Source: Trichomonas vaginalis G3 (taxonomy: Eukaryota > Parabasalia > Trichomonadida > Trichomonadidae). Taken from it: 64,000 nucleotides of DNA. The notes beneath the pieces were generated by a model, which made no database searches, was not told where the DNA came from, and saw nothing but the letters and a program-made list of their open reading frames with translations. Where the stretch lies: contig NC_067206.1 in assembly GCF_026262505.1 (NCBI RefSeq), positions 30,333,896 to 30,397,895 of the forward strand, read 5' to 3'. Shown piece after piece: positions 1 through 10,636 of this stretch (position 1 is its first letter; each line of letters starts with the position of its first letter). The position numbers were made by a program, and so were the translations under genes.

Positions 1-416
1 TCATATCCGTAACTAAAGACTTGGAATTCGGCAATTCTCTTGTCGAATGACCGTTGCATGTAACGAGGAAGATTTTGACGAACTTGGTATAAAGTTCTCA
101 ACATTATAAGCTTAGTAAATGTTGGAAAATACTGAACTAAGACATCGCTAAGCTCAATTGGATTTGGAATTGTCTTAGTAAGTTCAATTGAACTAGCAAT
201 TGCTTTGTTCAGAACTTCACAGAACTGAGTATTGTATGTAGCGTCTGGTTGTGTGTTTTCTTCGGCGTCTTTGAGATATTTAGAGCAAATTTGTTGAAGA
301 ATTTCTCTTAATTCGCTGTTAGACTTTTTGGTGGTTATTCTAACAGCTGTGCCAGTTCTTGGAGGTTGTGGGCTTTGGCTTTGGTTAGCGGTTGAGAATT
401 GTTAATGTTGGCTTCC
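1..416 (-). CDS. Partial unknown protein at the window edge
   Basis: A minus-strand stretch with good coding character runs off the left edge of the window. An ATG lies at 416 and opens a Gln/Asn-rich N-terminus; most of the open stretch (about 1-366) reads as a helical protein with segments such as SNSELREILQQICSKYLK and SFDKRIAEFQVF. The ATG-started frame and the long open frame are not the same one, so the start is undecided. I do not recognise the family. It may be the end gene of another mobile element lying to the left, because the next gene (887) belongs to Polinton A on the opposite strand. Confidence is limited by the truncated view. Confidence 0.35.
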
Positions 417-471
417 ATTAGACAAAAATAAACTGTTTTTTTCGGACTACTCATAGAAAAGTTTAAAATAA

Positions 472-627
472 ACCGTTTTCGTCAACGGTAACCCCCTCTA
501 TTTTTTTATTTTATTTAATAGTTACCGTTGGCAAACCGTTCCATCTCAAATATTGAATGAACTATAAACGTTTTTTGTTTTCTATATATACTTTTTTGTC
601 CAACGGTAAAACTTTTTACACAACGGT
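472..627. promoter_or_regulatory. Cluster of six AACGGT/ACCGTT motifs
   Basis: Six copies lie within 156 bases, three in each orientation (about 472, 484, 524, 535, 602, 622). Two of them form a perfect 10-base inverted pair, CAACGGTAAC at 483 and GTTACCGTTG at 521. YAACGG is the general Myb recognition core, and trichomonads are known to encode very many Myb-like proteins, so a Myb-bound control region or an element-terminal binding array is a reasonable inference. The cluster sits between the divergent genes that start at 416 (minus) and 887 (plus). Confidence 0.4.
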
Positions 628-886
628 TTTGAGAGTCGTTGCTGTTGACTTTTTTGTAGAGCACTCAAAATAGTACAGCTTTGTCCGGACAAGTAAGGGT
701 CTATCGTCGCTACAGGAAAAGTTACAGGCGTTCCAAGGAAGTACTTTGAAAGCCTTTTCCCCTTATAGAATGAGATAGGACGGTTATTTTACAAAACTGA
801 CAACACTTTGACCGAGTAGTTTTTTGTGCTGAACAAAAAGTGTCATATAAACATCTGTCAAAAACCGCTTTTTAACTTCACTTAAA
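628..886. promoter_or_regulatory. Leader of the first Polinton A gene with Inr-like TCACTTAAAATG
   Basis: No gene is seen in this stretch. The last bases before the 887 start read TTCACTTAAAATG, which fits the trichomonad initiator consensus TCA(C/T)(T/A) placed a few bases before the ATG. The final 25 bases are also present before the start of the same gene in A' (49526 onward). The left end of Polinton A must lie somewhere here or further left; I found no convincing AG-starting terminal inverted repeat. Confidence 0.4.
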
Positions 887-3745
887 ATGCCACGTAAGCT
901 ACGTAAGAATATACGTAAGAGGAAGAGAGCATTGAAACATCCAATAGTAAGACTGACACCACAACAACAGTTGCAACAACAAATGCTGAATGACCCCACT
1001 ATGTTGCAACAAATGTCAAACAATCCTATGCTTTTAAACCGAGTTGTTGGTGCACAGAGTGGAGGTTTAAGAGCGGCACTTTTAGCGAAAATGGCAGGCT
1101 ATGGTGGAGCTGCAGACGGAACAGCCTATAACCCTCAAAGTCAAATGAATTTGAGTTCACTCAAAAATCAAATAACAGATGTCAAAAAGTCAAACATAGA
1201 CATACAGAAGCAAATAAGTGAAAACGAAAAGAAACTAGAATATGACAGACAGACAAAGAAACTAAATGAGTTAAACGTAGAGAAAAAGAAGAAAGAAGAA
1301 CAACTGAAAGAACTAAGTACAGAGGAATATGCAAAAAAAAGTGTCAGAAAAAAGCAGCAGAAGTAGCAAAAATGGAACAAGATGTCATAAATTTGAAAAA
1401 CCATACTACTCGATATAAAGTACTGAAAGATGAAGAGATAAAACAAAAAGCCCTGAAGACATATATGGATAGCGATGAGTATAAAAAGGAAGTTGAAGCA
1501 AATGTAAAGGCAGAAAAACTTTTACAGTTGCAAAACCAAACCGTACAGTATGAAAACTTAGCACAAGAAAGTAAAAATAACGACGCAGCCATGCAAAAGG
1601 CAATGAAAAGCGCAGAATATATAAAAGCTAACAATGACTGGTTAGATGCCCAAGCCAACGCTAAAGCAGCCCAACTCATAGGGTCAATAAGGACAAAAAT
1701 ACAAGCGGATGAAGACAGTTCAAATGAAGCTTTAATGAATGCTGACTTTAAGAACGCCTTCGAAGCTCTTCATAGTAAGGTGAAACTAGTGAACGACTTC
1801 TCATCTGGAAAGAAACTGAAGTCTGAAGGTTTCGACAAAGAGTTAAAAGAAGTAGCACAAAATATGACGAAAATAACAGATGCAGCAACGAGACAGGCAG
1901 TTCAAAGTGCCTATGACGCCGTTAGAGCAACTGTTGTGAAAAGTCAAGAAAAAGAGTTACAACAGACCAAAACAGACCTAGTAAATGCTTTCTTAAAAAC
2001 GAAAAGTCAGGTAGGACATTACGCTGCAGATGGAACATATGTGCCAGCTGGTGGAACTTATATACCACCAAACCCTCCAAGAGAAGCACCTGCACCAGGA
2101 CTACCTAGAACATTTACATCGTCACATGGACACAGACACAGGCATGCACCAAAACCAACACAACAACCAACACAACAACCAACACAACAACCAGCACAAC
2201 AACCAACACAACAACCAGCACAGCAACCAACAGTTCAAAACCCTGCACAACAACAACCACAAACAGAGCAAGGACATAAAAGAAGTAGAGAACAAGGAAA
2301 CCAAGAATTCTTAAAAATGCTTAAAGAAGAGTGTGGTTTCCCAGATACTGTTGACTTTAGTGACAGATATAAAGAAGCTATTGGAAAGTTCAAGGATGGA
2401 AATACTGACCCGAACCTATTTAGCTTTATGCTCAGCACCAAAACGGATATAATCTCAAACCTGGAAAATACAAGCTCGCTAAGGGATATGATTTAATAGC
2501 ATATCATCCAAATGACATGGATGAATTTACTCCGAGATATTTGATGTCAGAGCTAAATGACAATTCAACTTTCGTCATGAAACGCGTAAAAAATAGAGAC
2601 GGAACGAAAGAACAAAAGCTTATGAATGCGGATGACGTAGATAGGGAAATTGTTGAAAACGGTCTCGGAATATATGAAATGCCAGCAGATGAGGTACAAG
2701 AAACTCCACAGGAAGAAGTTCAGATACAACCAGACATGGAAGAAATAGTTCAGCAACAACAGCTAGAAGAGCCTGAAGGAAACGAACAAGTCACTCCTTT
2801 GGAAACTAACTTCACAGAACTAGATGAAGATTTGGAACAGCCGAAAAATCTTGACCCTCAACAAGAGTATGCGGAGAATATGGAATATTTCCAAGAGTCT
2901 AAGAAAAATTCGGCTGACATAGTAGAAGAATATCGAAAAATGTTTGCCGACATACAAAAGACTCCAACACCAGATGAAAATATTCAGCATAGAATGAAAG
3001 TACTGAAAGAAAATGTACACAAATACAACAACCCTTTTTACTTACGAGCATTTAACGTTCAATCTTTGGATGAACTCGGTGAAAATAAAAGGTTAAATTT
3101 CAAGAAAACATATAGAAATGAAACATTGTTTAAAGTTCATTCAGAACCTAACCAAGATGGAAACAAACCTACTTTTGTTTCTGCAGACGATGGAACTACA
3201 ATGAGATGGGGTCATAAAGCTAACCCGGATAGGTGGTTCATAAACTTACAACCACAATTCCAAGAAGTTGTAGACGCAATGGAATTGAATGGTGAACGAG
3301 ATATAGCTGGTATTTTAAGCGCGGCTTTAATGCCATTGAAAGATATGAAACATGCAGATATTTTGGACCAGTATGAAATGAACATGGCTGATGGAAATAT
3401 AACACCTGACGTTCTAGAACATTTATCTCAAAGAACTACACAGAACCATAGAGATGGTATATTTGGTGAAGAGTTTAGAAAGACAGTTAGGGAGAGAGAA
3501 GGAAGAGAACCTATTGTACATGACCTTGCAAACGAAAGTTTACAAAATGTCATAAAAACTTACTTTGCAGACAATGAACCGAGAAGGGATGAATATTTAA
3601 GTAAACTCAAATGGACAGTACCAAATGAAATGTTAGTATTGAAAAACATGTTCCTTGACAAAATAAAACCAACTACAGAAATAAACGACGCAAGACTGAA
3701 AGATTGGGTAAAAGCTTTCCCATTCACAAAAGATATAGTTGGTAA

Positions 3746-5340
3746 TATAGATCCGTATTTTTCCCAAGTGAGCGGGGTATCTCTAATCCCAACCCTATCG
3801 TCCTCCCAGTGTCAGTTTTTAATATAAAATCCAAAATTTTTTTTAAAAAAAAATTTCGAGAAATTTTTTAATTTTTTTTCTTTGATTTCAATAATACAAA
3901 ATAAATTTGGGAGTAAAAAGACACTATTTAATGAAATTCATATGAGTGAATGTGGATAAATACTCTCAAAACATACAATTTATATATTTTTTCTTTATGT
4001 TATCAACTAATTAGTGATAATTTTTTTTGAATCAGATTTTTTTTTCATTAAAAACATAATATATAACGCAATAATGATGTACACATACGTATCTACACAT
4101 CAAAATATAAAGTTTGTTTTGGTCTGGGCATCCCAACCAAAAATTCTTAAAAAATTGAATAAAATTGAATACTTGGGGCTGGGATACCCAGCCCGAAACC
4201 GAATTGAATTTTTTGAATTAAAGAATATATTTACGTATTTATAATATATATGTGATGTTTATAAAAAATACTAAATTTTTGTAAAAAAAATTCAATTTAT
4301 TCAAAACGTACATTAAGTGATCACTTCATTAGTAGGATCAGCGATCCTACTAAATGGTGAGAATGCCACTAGATAAAAAGGGAGTCCTTGGAGCTCTTGA
4401 TCTCTTGTCAGTAGAGTCCATAATGAGGCATGGCATCTACTGATTAGAGATCAGAGCAATCCTACCTTAACTTCAGGAGCTACAAAGCTCCTAATCGTTA
4501 CGAGAGGGAGCCTTGGAGCTCCTGAAGCTCATCAGCAGAGGCTATTTACCATTTGGGCCTCTTCTGATGAAAGATGCGAAGCTCTTCTACGAACCAGGAG
4601 CTCCAAAGCTCCTAATCCTTACGAAAGGGAGCTTTGGAGCTCCTGAGTCTTCTTCAACAGAGTCCCAGATGGTAAATGTCCTATGCTGATGAAAGATGCG
4701 AAGCACATCTTCGAACCAGGAGCTTCAAAGCTCCCATTCCTTACGAAAGGGAGCTCTGGAGCTTCTGAAACTCCTTTTATTATCATATAGGACAGTTTTC
4801 TTCTGAGGCTTCTCATCAAATCTAAGACTTCAGAAGAAAGCTGTCCTATCCGTGTATACTTACATTCTAATTGACTACAAGTGTACAACTTTAAGGCAGA
4901 GATTATCCGAGGCCTCTCATCAAATGAGGGACCTCGGATAATCTCTGCCTTAAGTAGTCAAATAACTTTTCTGACTATTCAGGAACAAGAGAACAAGAGT
5001 TGGAATACTTTAAGGCAAGGTTCTTCCGAAATCTCTCATCGAATGAGAGACTTCAGAAGGACCTTGCCAAATCCTTGAACACTGATATCCTTGGAACTGA
5101 GCTAGGACCAAGGAGAAGTAGTGTACTATAGCTCACGATGGTAATCTCGGAATTACTTATATTGCCACATGCACAATATCTATTCAGCCAGACTCCTATA
5201 TACAAGAAGTCAGGCTGAATAGATATTGTGCATATGGTTTGCAAAACTCTAATAACACATAAAATTTTGTTATCCCAAAAAGGTGACATTTTGGGTGTAT
5301 CGTCCATCCCAGGGATGCAAAAATCACATCACCTTGTATC
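3746..5340. repeat. 1.6-kb unclassified insertion with a 12-bp target duplication
   Basis: This segment is absent from the matching place in A' (about 52437). It is bordered by direct copies of TATAGTTGGTAA at 3734-3745 and 5341-5352, of which A' has one, so it arrived by insertion with a duplication of up to 12 bp. I see no clear terminal inverted repeats and no protein I would believe. The left third is very AT-rich with a palindrome GGGCTGGGATACCCAGCCC near 4175; the rest is a dense hairpin array (4327-5231). Both ends carry a similar TATCGTCC-TCCCAG direct motif. Family unknown. Confidence 0.75.
4327..5231. repeat. Array of ten consecutive long hairpins
   Basis: Ten foldbacks follow one another: 4327-4356, 4399-4452, 4471-4527, 4529-4570, 4595-4645, 4717-4767, 4787-4849, 4891-4953, 5014-5068 and 5171-5231. 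Stems are about 10 to 22 bp; the last has a 19-bp perfect stem (GCACAATATCTATTCAGCC). Stems at 4471, 4595 and 4717 are variants of one another (GGAGCTCCAAAGCTCC type) with a shared loop around TTACGAAAG; those at 4787, 4891 and 5014 share a loop containing CTCATC(A/G)AAT. An RNA from this region would fold into a string of stem-loops. Whether it is transcribed cannot be told. Confidence 0.8.
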
Positions 5341-5739
5341 TATAGTTGGTAACATGGAAAGAAAACCAGAATGGCTACAAAAACATATATTTGGAAACGA
5401 GCATATTCCATATGGACAGGCACTGTTTGAAGAGCTTGAACCGGAAACTCAGGAAAGAGTCATGCAAACAATACGCGAAGACTCAAATACAGACTATGAC
5501 AAACTCTTTCTAGGATATAGGTTACCTGAGATGGGCGACCAGAGCCAAAAGGCAAAAAGGACATGGGAAATTTGCAACATACTAGATGAACATAATGCAA
5601 AGATGCAACAACTTCAAGCAGAGGGCAATGAAGGAAAAAGAAGAGTTAAAAACTCAGTCAGGAAGAAAGTAAAGCTTGGTCCACGTGGGTTCTATTATGA
5701 CATATAAATCCAACTATTCTATATTTTTACTCATATGAA

Positions 5740-7349
5740 ATGTACGCCGCTCAGAATATAACGCCAACAGTTTTGGATGCTATGAATGGAAATGTTTCCG
5801 AATGGTATAACGAATGCGACAATGCCATTAGAAGGTCAGAAATAGTTCCTGGAACTTACGAATATACAACTGCTGTTTCTTATGGAAACGTAGGTGAGTT
5901 TGGAGAAGGTTCTTCAACAACAGTAGATATTGCTTGCGACAGGTTTCATATAATTTCTATTGACAACTCTTTCTTATACGTGGAACAAGACATTGAAATA
6001 AAACCTTCTGCCAAGTTGTCTGACAAGAAAGGTTGCAATGGAATTTTCTATGTCGGATACCAATATGCTCCAGAAGTTTTCATGGGATATAAGATATATT
6101 CTAACTCTGACTTAGTTCAAACAGTAACATGGGCAAACTATGAATGGTTCGCTTTGAGAAACTCAGTACAACCACAAGCTAGAGAACAAACAGACCAGTA
6201 TGCAACTATTGAGAAAATAAGAAGACTTGACCCTAACGTTCCAGGAGTTTATGTTAACCTTTCTGGACAAAATGCAGCAGCAGTAACCAAAGTAAAATTG
6301 AAACTTAGAGTTCCTTTGTCATCTTTCCTCATCTTCAGGTTTTTAAGATACTTGCCAAACTGGGCAGGAAAAATTTCTATCGAACTTACTCCAAGCAAAA
6401 ATAACTTAGTCATTGCACCAACACAAGACCCATTCACTCTTACAGAAGTAGTAGTGGAACAAATAAAATGTCATTCGCCGACTTTTGCAAAAACAAAGTT
6501 GACTTAGACTTTGGTTTCTCAAACCTCAACACTGAAGTAAACTATTATTTCAATGCTGCTGGAGATGCTTGGGACCCAGTTAAGTTCACATGCGAAAAAT
6601 TTGAATGCAAGAGAATAGAAAGCAGACTTGCAGTCTATATGTTGGACCCAGATATTTCAAATGCTTTAGCTGCCAAATATATTGCAGTTCCACTTATGTT
6701 CCCTATACACCAAATATCTGTCAAAGACTTTGCAGGTGAAGTTGGAAACCAAAGTGCTGACCCAGGTGCAAGAACAGATATTGCCTTAACAACTGCAATG
6801 AAACATGCAGATACTATGTTTGTACTGTTCAGACGAACTATAAATGACTATTCTTGCTTCTACAACCCCGGTATTAAATATCATATAAACATAGATGGCA
6901 AATACTATCCAAGAGAAGAATATTCTACAGTTGAGGATATGAGGTCATACAACTTGACATTAGATGCTATGAACTTTAACAACAACTTCACAACAACCAT
7001 TAACCCTGAAATGCAAAGTTCTATTATGCCATATGTGAAAGTATGGACTCATACAGGAGCTCAAAAAACTCAATATACAAATGGAGACCGTTCAAACTTT
7101 TGGCTTGGCATTCCATTTGCTGACTCAGAAGACTTTATGGGTGGTATTTCAACTGTTGGTACAGTTCAAATACAATATACTGGTGACAGAGACGGTCCAG
7201 ATGAATTGAAAGCAAAGAAGTTTACAAAACCAATAGCACTTTTCACGGAAGATGCTCTTTTGAAGATTCGTTCGATGAAACCTGCTGGGGCTCCTCAGAT
7301 TGGTATAACGACAGCTTCCATCGAGCAGATTTTGGCAGCAGGTCAGTAA
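5740..7349 (+). pseudogene. Polinton major capsid protein region (double jelly roll)
   Basis: Two neighbouring frames hold the N-terminal part (from MYAAQNITPTVLDAMNG) and the C-terminal part of a double-jelly-roll major capsid protein. The first carries VPLSSFLIFRFLRYLPNW, the usual end of the first barrel in this family; the second has MFVLFRRTINDYSCFYNPGI, typical of the second barrel. This protein builds the icosahedral shell in Polintons and related adenovirus-like viruses. The start at 5740 follows the shared motif TTTTTACTCATATGAAATG. As a fossil it is broken. Family assignment rests on sequence pattern and position, not a search. Confidence 0.75.
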
Positions 7350-7662
7350 GTTGTTCTTGAACTGACTTCTCTCCGTCAAATATTGACAGTACGCCAGTTT
7401 TGACATAGTATTGTATTATAAACTTACCTTTAGAAATATCGGTCAGTTTTGTTGTTATATTTTTGTCTGCTTCAAGAACTTTCACCATCTCGGTTATACC
7501 AACTTTCTTTGCTTTATGAAAATATTTTGGTTCAGCAAAGACTGCTATTCTATAACATTTTCCATTGTTTGTGTAAAGAACTACTCTGTCAATGAACTTG
7601 TATTGTTTGTGTGTGTAAACTTTGTTCTGCTTCAATTCGAAGAGATACTCAAATACGTCCAT
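7243..7662 (-). CDS. 139-residue unknown Polinton protein
   Basis: A minus-strand gene whose C-terminus overlaps the end of the capsid gene by about 107 bases. It begins MDVFEYLFELKQNKVYTHKQ and contains SIFDGEKSVQEQLTDLLPK. It is conserved almost unchanged in A' (54409-54828) even though neighbouring genes there have decayed, which supports a real product. The start at 7662 lies 18 bases from the divergent ATG at 7681, and the spacer CTTTTTATTCTAAGTAAA carries the element's start-proximal motif in both directions. Function unknown. Confidence 0.6.
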   Translation of the reverse strand: MDVFEYLFELKQNKVYTHKQYKFIDRVVLYTNNGKCYRIAVFAEPKYFHKAKKVGITEMVKVLEADKNITTKLTDISKGKFIIQYYVKTGVLSIFDGEKSVQEQLTDLLPKSARWKLSLYQSEEPQQVSSNESSKEHLP

Positions 7663-7680
7663 CTTTTTATTCTAAGTAAA

Positions 7681-8262
7681 ATGTCATTTCCGAAAAATAG
7701 AAGCGTAAGTGTTTCAAAAGGTTTAATGGCGATGGCAGATGTGAAGTTAAATTCACCAACTCAAACAAACAGTCAAAGTGTTGTTGTCAATGTCAAAGAA
7801 AGAGATGTTGAAGTGGGGAAACCATACGAAGACGAAGATGGTATAACAATAGTTCCTGTAAAAGAACAACCAACATATCCTGAAGTTAGCAGAGACTTAA
7901 GTTCTGTTGCAGATATTCGAAACGACTACCAACAACTTAAAGACAAACTTAAAACTCAGGAGAAGATTTGTCAGGCTTTGGGTATAATGTTAAACTTGGT
8001 CGAACACAACCCTGTAAAAGTGAACTCATATGTCATCGCACCTCATGAAATTTTGAAAGAACTATTGAAACTTTTGACAGAGGCAGACGATATAAACATC
8101 AAAGAAATAGAACCCGACATTGCTTGCTGTGGTGTTTCATATAATGTCATTGACAAGATATACGTTATGAAAGGAGGTGAAACGTTGAACTTAAAATATA
8201 GTTTCCCAGACGTCATAAAAATATTTGACGACCACAACATTTCATTAAAGTTTGTTTGCTAA
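7681..8262 (+). CDS. 193-residue conserved Polinton protein with DPEIECCG-type motif
   Basis: I place the start at 7681 (MSFPKNRSVSVSKGLMAMAD) because it follows AAGTAAAATG and because the open frame further upstream overlaps the minus-strand gene. An acidic middle precedes a helical region and then a compact C-terminal domain with IEPDIACCGVSYNV and LKYSFPDVIKIF. Polinton B encodes a clear relative (44108-44721, minus) with LDPEIECCGR and FKYKYSNEY in the same order. Conservation between two distant Polinton families marks it as a core protein, probably a minor virion or assembly component. The precise role is unknown. Confidence 0.6.
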   Translation: MSFPKNRSVSVSKGLMAMADVKLNSPTQTNSQSVVVNVKERDVEVGKPYEDEDGITIVPVKEQPTYPEVSRDLSSVADIRNDYQQLKDKLKTQEKICQALGIMLNLVEHNPVKVNSYVIAPHEILKELLKLLTEADDINIKEIEPDIACCGVSYNVIDKIYVMKGGETLNLKYSFPDVIKIFDDHNISLKFVC

Positions 8263-8268
8263 GTAAAA

Positions 8269-8499
8269 ATGTCAAAACTTCTTGAAAGATGTTTGAAGAA
8301 AAACAATATAGACTTTATTTCATGTAAAGGACTTTACACACTTTTGAACGATATGAAAGATCCTGTTTTGTTTGTTCGTGTAGACAAAGGAAAGTTCTAT
8401 GTCTTTACAAAATATTTGAACTTCTTAGACAGAGAACTTCAAGAAACGCCATGTGAAAGTTTAGATGAAGTTCTTCTCCACTTTCAGAAAAACTTTTAA
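8269..8499 (+). CDS. 76-residue unknown small protein
   Basis: Starts seven bases after the previous stop, with AAGTAAAAATG before it, so it is likely a compact single-gene transcription unit or part of a short operon. The product (MSKLLERCLKKNNIDFISCK...) is a mixed helical/strand protein with no motif I recognise. I see no relative in Polinton B, so it seems specific to family A. Confidence 0.5.
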   Translation: MSKLLERCLKKNNIDFISCKGLYTLLNDMKDPVLFVRVDKGKFYVFTKYLNFLDRELQETPCESLDEVLLHFQKNF

Positions 8500-8509
8500 A
8501 TATATGTAA

Positions 8510-9333
8510 ATGGCAGAAGACATAGTGGTTTATACTATTACGACTAAAAACCCTGAGTCATATAATTCTATAACAACAAACTTACAAAGTCCTCAAGGAC
8601 GATATTGTAAACTGACCTTAAACACGATGACGACTAAAGCCTGTTTTGCTCTTTTGACACCAGAAGATTTTATTGTTGTGAATGGTAAAAAATACTCCTT
8701 TGAAGATACTTACTCAGATATACCACCAACAGGTTTTTTGACTTATTTAATACTTTAAGGACGGATGTAACATGTGCTGCAACTAGAGCAGGTTTCATTA
8801 TGTTTGGATGTCCGACTGAGTTTAGTATAAACGATATGAGCTATAATACAAAACTTATATCTGGTTTTTACTACCAACAGTTTCCTATAACAGGAAAAGG
8901 TGTCATACAAGGTCTATCTGTTCCATTGACTTTAAGTACACCTATTTTATATATTGTTTCAAACTTAGGTTCAAAGTGCTATTCGAATGTCGACAGAAAC
9001 TACTATGACCAAAAGATACTCATGCGTATAAACAACACATTCTCTGCTGGTTTGCCTATTGTTCATTCGAATGCAGAGTTTTCAGCTTTAGTGAACTCAA
9101 ACACTTTAGCAAACATAAACTTAACCTTAGTTGACGCAAACTTTGTTCCTGTAAAACTTTTATGTCCTATGTATTTGTCAATGACGGCAGAAAGTTTCGA
9201 ATTGGAAGATGCAACTGGTGAAAGTATTGTACTACAAGAACAACTTCAACAACAAATAGCTCAAGAACAACAAATGCAACAAATGGAACAAATGCAACAA
9301 CAAAGTCAAGAACAACAAATAGCTCAAGAATAA
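8510..9333 (+). pseudogene. Penton-like jelly-roll minor capsid protein region
   Basis: Two neighbouring frames match, in order, the N-terminal and C-terminal parts of Polinton B's 244-residue protein at 43279-44013. Shared features are an opening strand with TTNLQSP, then INDMSYNTKLISGFYYQQFP and LTLVDANFVPVKLLCP against B's ITDMTHRARLLLGAYHQELP and RLVDFQGEPIEIKAPV. The pattern of short strands and the length fit a single-jelly-roll vertex (penton) protein, as Polintons encode one besides the major capsid; that assignment is inference. It ends in a Gln-rich tail. The fossil copy is broken. Confidence 0.55.
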
Positions 9334-9363
9334 AAAAAATATTTTTTTTATTTTTATAAAAAA

Positions 9364-10599
9364 ATGTACAGAATAGACGTTTCAGATTTTTATGACTTCC
9401 AAGCGTTCAGAAATATGTGTCCATTTAGAGACTATAACAAAGCAGTCGAGAATTTGAAACGTTTAGTCATTTATGTTGACTCTGCCCCAGAATGTTATGT
9501 CATGAAAGAATGGGATGTAGTCTTTAACAAACCAAGAGCAACAATAGTTTCAGAACAAGAATGTAAACAGAAACTTAAGAAAATAAAAGTCGTACAAGTT
9601 GGTATGAAGATGTTAGATGCTTGGGATATCTTATTGTCAAAGTTAGAAGATTTTTCAGTTCGTGGTATAAAGTTTTATACACCTTCTCCAAACTTCTATT
9701 CTATCTTCACTGGATATAAATACGAACAAGTAGAATGGAAAGAAAATGTTATAGAAGCTTGGTTAGACCATGTCAAAGAAATTATATGCAATGGAAACGA
9801 AAGAGTCTATGAGTATATCTTATGTTGGTTTGCAAACATCTTACAACATCCAAGTGCTAAAAATGAAACTGCTCTCATCATAATTGGAAAACAAGGAACA
9901 GGTAAGAACACTTTCTTTACAGATATCTTATGCAAACTGTTAGAGGGCTATTCGAACCCTAATATGACAAACTTAGAAAACATCTGCGGTAAATTTAACT
10001 CTTCAATAGAGAATATGAAACTTATAGTATGTAACGAACTTCAAAGTATAGATACAACAAAGGTTTTAAACTCAGATGCTTTGAAGAGTCTTATAACAGA
10101 CAAAGTTGGAGTTGTTGAAAGAAAGTATAGAGACCAAAGAGTTTGTGAAAATGTTGCAAATTTCATCATGGTTTCAAACAACGCCGTTCCGATGAAGTTA
10201 GAAAGTTCTGACAGAAGATATGTAGTTGTCAGAACGTCAGAAGCTCATATGCAAGATACAGAATATTTTGACGACTTAGCAGAAACTTTAACACCTAACT
10301 TTTACAACCACTTGTTCTCATATTTCATGACATTAGATATTTCAAAGTTCAATCCAAGACAAATTCCACATACCGAAGAGAGACAAACATTGTTAGAAGC
10401 AAACAAGAGTGTATATGAACTGTTTATAGATGAGACTGACTTTGAGTGTTTAGATGAAAGGTCATTGTACGATTCGTATAAACAGTATTGTCAAGAGTAT
10501 GGTTATATGACAGCGTCTAAACGAACATTCTTGGCAAATGTCAAAAGTCTTTTAGACGTTCAGAATGGTGTATATACAAAGAAAAATTTTTCTGAGTAA
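9364..10599 (+). CDS. Superfamily 3 helicase (D5/NrS-1-like)
   Basis: A 411-residue protein. Walker A is GKQGTGKN at residues about 175-182, Walker B KLIVCNELQ near 219-227, SF3 motif C FIMVSNNAVP near 267-276 and an arginine finger in SSDRRYVVVR near 281-290, in the order and spacing of viral SF3 helicases. The roughly 170-residue N-terminal part is the collar-type region of that class. It would unwind DNA ahead of the element's polymerase. The start follows TTTTTATTTTTATAAAAAAATG. Polinton B shows no obvious counterpart, so the two families may replicate with different helper sets. A decayed copy lies at 56275-57508. Confidence 0.8.
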   Translation: MYRIDVSDFYDFQAFRNMCPFRDYNKAVENLKRLVIYVDSAPECYVMKEWDVVFNKPRATIVSEQECKQKLKKIKVVQVGMKMLDAWDILLSKLEDFSVRGIKFYTPSPNFYSIFTGYKYEQVEWKENVIEAWLDHVKEIICNGNERVYEYILCWFANILQHPSAKNETALIIIGKQGTGKNTFFTDILCKLLEGYSNPNMTNLENICGKFNSSIENMKLIVCNELQSIDTTKVLNSDALKSLITDKVGVVERKYRDQRVCENVANFIMVSNNAVPMKLESSDRRYVVVRTSEAHMQDTEYFDDLAETLTPNFYNHLFSYFMTLDISKFNPRQIPHTEERQTLLEANKSVYELFIDETDFECLDERSLYDSYKQYCQEYGYMTASKRTFLANVKSLLDVQNGVYTKKNFSE

Positions 10600-10636
10600 A
10601 TTTTAAAAAAAATATTTTTTTTATCCGATAGAAAAG

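Larger units (their letters stand above)
887..5707 (+). pseudogene. Large Gln/Pro-repeat protein of Polinton A, interrupted by an insertion
   Basis: First gene of Polinton A. The counterpart in A' (49557-52871) is a single open frame of 1104 residues and gives the best view of the protein: a basic N-terminus (MPRKLRKNIRKRKR), long Lys/Glu coiled-coil stretches, a tandem TQQP/AQQP tract, an acidic middle and a Ser/Lys-rich end. I do not recognise a known domain. Its place directly before the major capsid gene and its length suggest a virion-associated or scaffold role, which is only an inference. In this copy the coding region is broken and contains the 3746-5340 insertion. Confidence 0.7.

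Noticed and set aside
2122-2304. Minus-strand LLCWLLCWLL membrane-like frame
   Set aside because: Antisense shadow of the CAACAACCAACA tract in the large plus-strand gene.
4014-4244. 76-residue frame in the hairpin insertion
   Set aside because: Low-complexity AT-rich translation containing a palindrome; no relatives and no leader.
3746-5340. Terminal inverted repeats on the hairpin insertion
   Set aside because: I compared both ends and saw only weak, scattered similarity, so no TIR is claimed.
7411-7680. N-terminal extension of the 7681 gene
   Set aside because: The stretch is antisense of a conserved gene; the ATG at 7681 has the proper leader.
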